Positions 6,847 through 11,069 of a DNA stretch of 11,069 nt are shown here, one piece after another. Each line of letters opens with the position of its first letter. Position 1 is the first letter of the stretch. The translations under genes and the position numbers were made by a program. Under the pieces are notes generated by a model, which was not told the DNA's origin, searched no databases, and was given only the letters and a program-made list of their open reading frames with translations. The stretch spans positions 1 to 11,069 of the forward strand of contig DATIFK010000205.1 in assembly GCA_035455265.1 (NCBI GenBank), in the 5' to 3' direction. The stretch is from MGOM01 sp035455265. GTDB taxonomy: Bacteria; Chloroflexota; Anaerolineae; Anaerolineales; E44-bin32.

Positions 6847-6892
6847 GCGGCGGACGCCGGGCGGCGGGCGGCGGATGGCGGCGACTGAATCG

Positions 6893-6901
6893 TGCTATCA
6901 T
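6893..6901 (+). promoter_or_regulatory. Extended -10 promoter of the PIN-TRAM/cysS/rlmB operon
   Basis: TGCTATCAT combines the TGn extension with a -10 box, TATCAT (6896-6901). No good -35 box is present, as expected for an extended -10 promoter. It implies a leader of about 170 bases before the ATG at 7082. Confidence 0.5.
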
Positions 6902-7022
6902 AGGGGCGCTGGACCGGCGTCATCCCTTTATTCTCGCCTCCGGCACCTGGTTTCATTCCATCCAAGAGGCGCGGCCCGGCTGCACAGCGGCCGCGTGCAC
7001 GAATCGATGGATGCCGCTCTCC

Positions 7023-7057
7023 ACGGGGTGAGCGCCGAAGCCAGGCGCGCACCCCGT
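7023..7057 (+). promoter_or_regulatory. Leader hairpin upstream of the PIN-TRAM gene
   Basis: ACGGGGTG (7023-7030) pairs with CACCCCGT (7050-7057), and GCGCC (7032-7036) with GGCGC (7044-7048), around a 7-base loop with one A/G mismatch. It ends 11 bases before the GGGAGAAGG ribosome binding site (7068-7076). It could control translation or stabilise the message. No known riboswitch is recognised. Confidence 0.4.
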
Positions 7058-7081
7058 TTCGCGTTCCGGGAGAAGGGCATC

Positions 7082-8149
7082 ATGAGCGTCGAGTTCTTCG
7101 TTCGCTTGCTCGGCATGGTCGTCATGGCCGTCGGCGGCATCTACCTGGGGGTCTACCTCAGCCGGTTGGCCGACAGCCCGTCGGAGATTTGGGCCAGCGT
7201 TTTCGCCATGGTCGGGGCGCTGATGGGCCTGGTGGTGACGCCCTTCCTGACGACGCGCCCGATCCGGGCCTTGCGCGGGCTGGTGCGCCAGATCTCCGTC
7301 CAGACCATTGTGTCGGCCGTGCTCGGCCTGATCGTCGGCCTGATCGTGGCGGCGCTGGTCTCGTATCCCATCTCGCTGCTGCCGGCGCCGTTCGGAACGG
7401 TGCTGCCGTTCCTGGTAGCGGTGCTCTTCGGCTACCTGGGCGCGGCTTTGTTCGTGCTGCGCCAGAACGACATCCTGGGCATGGTGCGGCACCGCATCGC
7501 GCCGGCGGATGGGGCGACGGCCCCCGGCGAACCGGCCCGCTCCGTGCTGCTCGACACCAGCGTCATCATCGACGGTCGCATCGCCGACATCGCCCGCACG
7601 GGATTCATCCCCGGCGACATGCTCGTGCCGGCCTTCGTGCTCAATGAACTCCAGCACATCGCCGACTCGCCCGACGGCCTGCGTCGCCAGCGCGGGCGCC
7701 GCGGCCTGGACATCCTCAACCGGCTGCAGAAGGACTCGGGCTTGACCTTCCGGGTGGCCGACCTCGACGTCGAGGGCGTGCGCGACGTCGATGACAAGCT
7801 GGTCATTCTGGCCAAGCAGCTGCGCAGCCGGATCCTGACCAACGACTACAACCTCAACCGCGTCGCCGAGCTGCAAGGCGTCAGCGTGCTGAACATCAAC
7901 GAGCTGGCCAACGCCGTGAAGGTCATCTTCATTCCAGGCGAGACCTTCGACGTGCACGTGATCCAGGAAGGCAAGGAGCCGGGCCAGGGGGTCGGCTACC
8001 TGGACGACGGGACGATGGTGGTGGTCGAGGACGGCAAGTCCTACCTGGAGCGGACCCTGCCGGTGGTGGTCACCAAGGTGCTCCAGACGGCCGCCGGCCG
8101 GATGATTTTCGCCCGGCCCGACATCAGCTCCAGGAGCGCCGACGGATGA
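7082..8149 (+). CDS. Membrane-anchored PIN-TRAM domain protein (YacL type)
   Basis: The 355-residue product has about four hydrophobic membrane segments (about 5-27, 36-58, 72-98, 103-126). A PIN nuclease domain (about 153-275) follows, with acidic residues at D158 (LLDTSVIIDGR), E189 (LNELQHIAD), D237/D238 (VDDKLV) and D255 (TNDYNL). A TRAM RNA-binding domain lies at about 283-345. This layout matches B. subtilis YacL, whose gene also lies near cysS and rlmB. The protein is probably an RNA-acting nuclease at the membrane; its target is unknown. ATG 7082 has a good ribosome binding site and fits the family N-terminus. An in-frame ATG at 6875 lies upstream of the promoter and is rejected. The stop overlaps the cysS start (ATGA). 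Confidence 0.92.
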   Translation: MSVEFFVRLLGMVVMAVGGIYLGVYLSRLADSPSEIWASVFAMVGALMGLVVTPFLTTRPIRALRGLVRQISVQTIVSAVLGLIVGLIVAALVSYPISLLPAPFGTVLPFLVAVLFGYLGAALFVLRQNDILGMVRHRIAPADGATAPGEPARSVLLDTSVIIDGRIADIARTGFIPGDMLVPAFVLNELQHIADSPDGLRRQRGRRGLDILNRLQKDSGLTFRVADLDVEGVRDVDDKLVILAKQLRSRILTNDYNLNRVAELQGVSVLNINELANAVKVIFIPGETFDVHVIQEGKEPGQGVGYLDDGTMVVVEDGKSYLERTLPVVVTKVLQTAAGRMIFARPDISSRSADG

Positions 8150-9531
8150 CCCTGCAGATCTACAACACGCTGACGCGGCGCAAGGAAACGCTGGAGACGC
8201 TCGAGCCCGGCCAGGTACGCATGTACGTCTGCGGGCCGACGGTCTACGCCAAGGCCCACGTCGGCCACGCCATGTCGTCGGTCGTGTTCGACGTCATCCA
8301 CCGCTATCTGGAATACCGCGGCTACCGCGTGATCCACGTAATGAACTACACCGATGTCGAGGACAAGATCATCCAGCGGGCGCGCGAGCTGGGGGAGCCG
8401 CCGGATCAACTGGCGACGCGCCACCGCCTGGAGTACGAGGAGCTGCTGCAGAGGCTCAACATCCTGATCCCGTCCGTCCGGCCGCAGGCTTCGCTGGAGA
8501 TGCCTGCCATCCTCAGTATGATCGAGGGGTTGATCGCCAAAGGCGCCGCCTATGCCGTGGACGGGGACGTCTACTTCCGCGTGGCGCGCGATCCGGACTA
8601 CGGGCGCCTGTCGGGCCGCAAGCTGGAAGACATGCGCGCCGGCACCCGCCTGGCGGTGGATGAGCGCAAGGAGGATCCGGCCGACTTCGCGTTGTGGAAG
8701 GCGGCGAAAGAAGGGGAGCCGCAGTGGCCCAGCCCGTGGGGTCCGGGCCGGCCGGGCTGGCACATCGAGTGTTCGGCGATGAACCTGCGCTACCTGGGCG
8801 AGCAGATCGACATCCATGGCGGCGGCAACGATCTGGTCTTTCCGCACCACGAGAACGAGATCGCCCAAACGGAGACGGTGACGGGCAAACCGTTCGCGCG
8901 TTACTGGGTCCACAACGGCATGCTCCAGCTGGGGGGCGAGAAGATGTCGAAGTCGCTCGGCAATCTGGTGACCGTGGAGGACTTCCTGCGTCACCACGAG
9001 GCCGATGCCTTCCGGCTCCTGGTGTTGAATTCGGGATACCGCAATCCTCTGACGTACACCGACGACGTCGTCGCACAAGCGGAACGCGCCCTCGAGCGGC
9101 TGCGCGGCGCGCTCAAACCGGGCGCGCCGGCGGGCGGCGAGGTGCCGGGCCTGGCGGAGCAGGCGGCGGCCGCTCGCCGCGGCTTCGAGAGCGCCATGGA
9201 CGACGACTTCAACACCGCCGGTGGGCTGAGTCACATCTTCGAATTGGTGCGGGCGGTCAACCAGGCGAGGGACCAGGGAGCGTCGACGGCCGCGCTGCAG
9301 CCGGCGCAGGACGAGCTGCGGAAGCTGGCCGGGATTCTGGGCCTACGCTTGGAGGCCCGCCGCCTGGACGATAACCAGGTCGGCCCGTTGGTGGACCTGC
9401 TGATCGAGATTCGCAAAGACCTGCGCCAGGCGCGCCAGTGGGAGCTAGCCGACCGCATCCGCGACCGCCTGGCCGAGCAAGGGATCGCGCTCGAGGACGG
9501 CAAGGACGGCACGCGCTGGTCGATCGGCTGA
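8146..9531 (+). CDS. cysS: Cysteine--tRNA ligase (CysRS)
   Basis: CysRS charges tRNA-Cys with cysteine in the cytoplasm. The 461-residue product has the usual family length. The class I signature is present as HVGH (38-41) and KMSKS (266-270). The zinc site that selects cysteine has C29 (YVCGPTVY), C209 (WHIECSAM), H234 and E238 (FPHHENEIAQ), nearly the same numbering as the E. coli enzyme. A helical C-terminal domain (about 300-461) contains the family's MDDDFNTAGGL motif (351-361). The ATG overlaps the stop of the PIN-TRAM gene, with AGGAG at 8132-8136 as ribosome binding site, so the two are probably translated together. A 55-base gap leads to rlmB. Confidence 0.98.
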   Translation: MTLQIYNTLTRRKETLETLEPGQVRMYVCGPTVYAKAHVGHAMSSVVFDVIHRYLEYRGYRVIHVMNYTDVEDKIIQRARELGEPPDQLATRHRLEYEELLQRLNILIPSVRPQASLEMPAILSMIEGLIAKGAAYAVDGDVYFRVARDPDYGRLSGRKLEDMRAGTRLAVDERKEDPADFALWKAAKEGEPQWPSPWGPGRPGWHIECSAMNLRYLGEQIDIHGGGNDLVFPHHENEIAQTETVTGKPFARYWVHNGMLQLGGEKMSKSLGNLVTVEDFLRHHEADAFRLLVLNSGYRNPLTYTDDVVAQAERALERLRGALKPGAPAGGEVPGLAEQAAAARRGFESAMDDDFNTAGGLSHIFELVRAVNQARDQGASTAALQPAQDELRKLAGILGLRLEARRLDDNQVGPLVDLLIEIRKDLRQARQWELADRIRDRLAEQGIALEDGKDGTRWSIG

Positions 9532-9586
9532 GAGCTGACCGCGACCGCGGGCGGCGGACGGCCGAGGGCCGGAGTCCTCGTCTGAA
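9532..9586 (+). other. cysS-rlmB spacer with a short GC-rich repeat
   Basis: The spacer contains CGGGCGGCGGACG (9548-9560), also present at 6844-6856. A small hairpin, CGGCC-GAG-GGCCG, follows at about 9559-9571. No promoter is seen. GGAG at 9571-9574 is a weak, distant ribosome binding site for rlmB. Confidence 0.4.
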
Positions 9587-10345
9587 ATGCCAATCCCAGA
9601 GCCAGTCGAGACGATCGTAGGGCGGAATGCCATCCTCGAAGTGCTGCGCGCCGGGCGACGGCGTTGTCTCCGGCTGTTCGTCGCCGAGGGGGCCGAGCTG
9701 CGCGGCTCGGGGGTCGAGCTCGTCGAACGGGCGGCGGCGGCGGGGATCCCGGTGGAGCGAGTCGCCAGGGCGCGCCTGACCGAGGATGGCCGGTCCCATG
9801 CGGTGTCGGCCGAGGTCGAGCCCTATCCTTACAGCGATCTGGCCGAGATCCTCGAGCGAGTCGGGGCCAGCGGCGAGCCGGCGCTGGTGCTGTTGCTCGA
9901 CGCTGTGCAGGATCCCCAGAACCTGGGGACCTTGCTGCGCACGGCCGAGGCGGTGGGCGTACACGGGGTGATCCTGCCGTACCGGCAAAGTGTGGGAGTG
10001 ACGCCGGCGGTGGTGCGGGCTTCCTCCGGTGCGAGCGAGCATCTGCTGGTGGGGCGGGAGAATCTGGCCCGGGCGATGAGCACGTTGAAGGAACAAGGGG
10101 CCTGGATGGTCGGGCTGGACATGGCGCCGCAGGCTGAGCGGCTGGACCAGGTGGACCTGCGTCGCCCCTTGGGGCTGGTTGTCGGAAGCGAAGGGTCGGG
10201 CCTGCGCCGCCTGGTGCGCGAGTCCTGCGACGTGCTGGCGCGGCTGCCGATGCGGGGGCGGGTCGGATCGCTGAATGCGGCGGTCGCCGGGTCGGTGGCG
10301 CTGTATGCGGCCTGGTTGCAGCGGACCTCGGGGAGCGCTCATTGA
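9587..10345 (+). CDS. rlmB: RlmB/TrmH-family 23S rRNA (guanosine-2'-O-)-methyltransferase
   Basis: This SPOUT-class enzyme transfers a methyl group from S-adenosylmethionine to a ribose 2'-OH. By context it is probably the RlmB type acting on 23S rRNA G2251. The 252-residue product has an N-terminal L30e-like RNA-binding domain (about 8-77; VGRNAILEVL start) and a knotted catalytic domain. Motif 1 is LDAVQDPQNLGTLLRTAEA (104-122; N112 and R118). Motif 2 is GLVVGSEGSGLRRLV (196-210). Motif 3 is LPMRGRVGSLNAAVAGSVAL (220-239; S228 and N230). The order cysS-rlmB is conserved in B. subtilis (with mrnC between) and supports RlmB, though other TrmH-family targets are possible. The stop codon overlaps the -35 box of the tRNA promoter. 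Confidence 0.93.
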   Translation: MPIPEPVETIVGRNAILEVLRAGRRRCLRLFVAEGAELRGSGVELVERAAAAGIPVERVARARLTEDGRSHAVSAEVEPYPYSDLAEILERVGASGEPALVLLLDAVQDPQNLGTLLRTAEAVGVHGVILPYRQSVGVTPAVVRASSGASEHLLVGRENLARAMSTLKEQGAWMVGLDMAPQAERLDQVDLRRPLGLVVGSEGSGLRRLVRESCDVLARLPMRGRVGSLNAAVAGSVALYAAWLQRTSGSAH

Positions 10346-10370
10346 CGCTCCTGGGGAATCCTGATACCAT
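10342..10370 (+). promoter_or_regulatory. Promoter of the tRNA-tuf operon
   Basis: TTGACG (10342-10347) and TACCAT (10365-10370) are exactly 17 bases apart, with a TGA extension before the -10 box. The -35 overlaps the rlmB stop codon. The first tRNA begins about 45 bases past the expected start. Confidence 0.7.
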
Positions 10371-10389
10371 GGCGGTTCGGCTGGACCGT

Positions 10390-10415
10390 CGCGCCGGGGG
10401 TTGGGGCGCGTTTTT
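10390..10415 (+). terminator. Terminator-like hairpin in the tRNA leader
   Basis: CGCGCC (10390-10395) pairs with GGCGCG (10405-10410) around a 9-base loop and is followed directly by TTTTT. It looks like an intrinsic terminator. It lies after the promoter at 10342-10370 and 7 bases before the first tRNA, so it may be an attenuator or the end of the upstream transcript. Confidence 0.5.
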
Positions 10416-10422
10416 GACGTAT

Positions 10423-10494
10423 GCCGACGTAGCTCAACGGAAGAGCAACCGCCTTGTAAGCGGTAGGTTATGGGTTCGATTCCCATCGTCGGCT
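10423..10494 (+). tRNA. tRNA-Thr (TGT)
   Basis: The 72 bases form a full cloverleaf. The acceptor stem pairs GCCGACG with CGTCGGC, the D stem GCTC with GAGC, the anticodon stem ACCGC with GCGGT, and the T stem ATGGG with CCCAT. The loop CTTGTAA gives anticodon TGT (codon ACA). The discriminator base is T, and the 3' CCA is not encoded. Confidence 0.96.
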
Positions 10495-10510
10495 TGGCCC
10501 CAGGGGGTGG

Positions 10511-10552
10511 CCCCAACGCCAACCACGGTCCGCACTGAGGAGGGCGTTGGGG
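10511..10552 (+). repeat. Inverted repeat between the first two tRNAs
   Basis: CCCCAACGCC (10511-10520) is perfectly complementary to 10543-10552, with a 22-base loop. It lies in a 151-base spacer (10495-10645) that holds no tRNA. It may fold in the primary transcript as a processing signal. Confidence 0.55.
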
Positions 10553-10645
10553 TGGGATCGAAGACCGTCGTAGGTCTGCGAGCGTGTCCGAGGCCGAGCA
10601 CTTATCGGCGTGCGGGGACGGTCGCGGGCCGGCGACATGGGGCCT

Positions 10646-10731
10646 GGGCGGTTACCCAAGTGGCCAAAGGGGGCTGACTGTAAATCAGCTGGCGGACGCC
10701 TTCGGAGGTTCGAATCCTTCACCGCCCACCA
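10646..10731 (+). tRNA. tRNA-Tyr (GTA)
   Basis: This is a class II tRNA with a long variable arm (about TGGCGGACGCCTTC). The acceptor stem pairs GGGCGGT with ACCGCCC. The anticodon stem pairs GCTGA with TCAGC around CTGTAAA, giving anticodon GTA. The discriminator is A (10728), and CCA is encoded at 10729-10731, unlike in the two neighbouring threonine tRNAs. Confidence 0.96.
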
Positions 10732-10740
10732 AGACCAGCC

Positions 10741-10792
10741 ACCAGCTCCCAGCCGCCAGCTGAGCGCAGGGAGCTGGAGGCTGGCAGCTGGT
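10741..10792. repeat. Inverted repeat between tRNA-Tyr and tRNA-Thr(GGT)
   Basis: Arms of 21 bases (10741-10761 and 10772-10792) pair with only two mismatches around a 10-base loop. The sequence is built from CAGCT/AGCTGG units. It takes the place where glyT lies in the E. coli cluster. Confidence 0.65.
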
Positions 10793-10801
10793 AGCTAAAC
10801 C

Positions 10802-10874
10802 GCCCTCATAGCTCAGGCGGTAGAGCACACCCTTGGTAAGGGTGGGGTCATGGGTTCAAATCCCATTGAGGGCT
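10802..10874 (+). tRNA. tRNA-Thr (GGT)
   Basis: The cloverleaf is complete. The acceptor stem pairs GCCCTCA with TGAGGGC, the D stem GCTC with GAGC, the anticodon stem CACCC with GGGTG around TTGGTAA (anticodon GGT), and the T stem ATGGG with CCCAT. The discriminator base is T, and CCA is not encoded. It lies 48 bases before the tuf start codon, so it is probably cleaved from a common transcript. Confidence 0.96.
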
Positions 10875-10907
10875 CAGGCGCCGCCGAAGAAGACGCGCTC
10901 TGGCGCG

Positions 10908-10913
10908 AAGGAG
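10908..10913 (+). promoter_or_regulatory. Ribosome binding site of tuf
   Basis: AAGGAG lies 9 bases before ATG 10923 but touches the in-frame ATG at 10914. It therefore selects 10923 as the start. Confidence 0.75.
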
Positions 10914-10922
10914 ATGGACGGC

Positions 10923-11069
10923 ATGTCGAAGCAGAAGTATGAGCGGACGAAGCCGCACATGAATGTGGGGACGATGGGGCACATCGACCACGGGAAGACG
11001 ACGCTGACGGCGGCGATCACGAAGTGGTGCCAGATGAAGGGGATGGGGCAGTATCGCCCGTTCGACTCG
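10923..11069 (+). CDS. tuf: Elongation factor Tu, N-terminal fragment
   Basis: EF-Tu is the GTPase that delivers aminoacyl-tRNA to the ribosome. The 49 visible residues start MSKQKYERTKPHMNVGTMGH and include the P-loop GHIDHGKT (19-26), followed by TLTAAITK; the gene continues past the right edge. ATG 10923 is chosen over ATG 10914 because of ribosome binding site spacing and the family N-terminus. The segment after TAAITK (WCQMKGMGQYRPFDS) is less typical and may help place the lineage. It follows three tRNAs and may be transcribed with them, as in E. coli tufB. Confidence 0.97.
   Translation, partial: MSKQKYERTKPHMNVGTMGHIDHGKTTLTAAITKWCQMKGMGQYRPFDS

Larger units (their letters stand above)
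6567..6892. other. Gene-free stretch with repeat units
   Basis: No frame here looks like a real protein, and I see no RNA gene. The stretch 6567-6668 has no recognisable signal. After it come two palindromic repeats (6669-6723 and 6783-6846) and a GC-rich run of GGCGG units (6844-6884) leading to the promoter of the next operon. Confidence 0.6.

Noticed and set aside
6875..7081. N-terminal extension of the PIN-TRAM protein from ATG 6875
   Set aside because: The ATG lies upstream of the likely promoter in repeat-derived DNA, and the extra 69 residues look non-coding. ATG 7082 has a good ribosome binding site and fits the family.
6902..7081. T-box or other known riboswitch before the cysS operon
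   Set aside because: I could not find a T-box sequence, a specifier loop or a terminator/antiterminator pair, only generic hairpins.
10414..10442. Second promoter with -35 TTGACG at 10414-10419
   Set aside because: No -10 box exists at the right distance, and it would fall inside the tRNA. The TTGAC belongs to the T-run after the hairpin.
10342..10677. A 111-residue reading frame across the tRNA-Thr gene and its spacer
   Set aside because: It runs through promoter, hairpin and tRNA sequence and resembles no protein.

Overview
The window is high-GC DNA with tightly packed, often overlapping genes. It looks bacterial, and the best guess is a monoderm lineage such as Chloroflexota. The clues are the gene order PIN-TRAM protein / cysS / rlmB / tRNAs / tuf, an EF-Tu N-terminus reading NVGTMGHIDHGKT, a secreted lipoprotein serine protease, and many dispersed GC-rich palindromes between genes. 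This placement is inference; no rRNA or species marker is present.

Region 1 (1-3872, + strand) is a formate dehydrogenase operon. It holds the 3' end of a NuoF-like diaphorase subunit, the maturation sulfurtransferase FdhD, a stand-alone NuoG-N-terminus-like iron-sulfur subunit, and the catalytic molybdenum/tungsten subunit. Genes overlap or nearly abut (an 8-base overlap, a 4-base GTGA overlap, then a 1-base gap). The catalytic gene is interrupted by an in-frame TGA at 2232-2234, which I read as selenocysteine 140. A hairpin with a GGTCT apical loop follows, with the same UGA-to-loop spacing as I recall for E. coli fdhF. The likely product is a soluble NAD(P)-coupled, selenocysteine-containing formate dehydrogenase (formate oxidation or CO2 reduction).

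Region 2 (3873-4909) has the nucleotidase gene surE on the - strand, convergent with the operon. The intervening gap carries repeat DNA, and the last codons of surE appear to be made of such repeat. surE is divergent from the next gene across a short promoter region.

Region 3 (4910-7081) has a lipoprotein trypsin/HtrA-like protease with a PDZ domain and an unrecognised C-terminal domain. A very strong terminator follows, then about 500 bases without a gene that hold two palindromic repeat units and the promoter and leader of the next operon.

Region 4 (7082-10345, + strand) is a housekeeping operon: a membrane PIN-TRAM protein (YacL type), cysteinyl-tRNA synthetase (start/stop overlap) and an RlmB/TrmH-type 23S rRNA 2'-O-methyltransferase.

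Region 5 (10342-11069) has a promoter overlapping the rlmB stop codon, a terminator-like leader hairpin, tRNA-Thr(TGT), tRNA-Tyr(GTA), tRNA-Thr(GGT) and the start of tuf. This is the E. coli thrU-tyrU-glyT-thrT-tufB order without the glycine tRNA; an inverted repeat lies where glyT would be.
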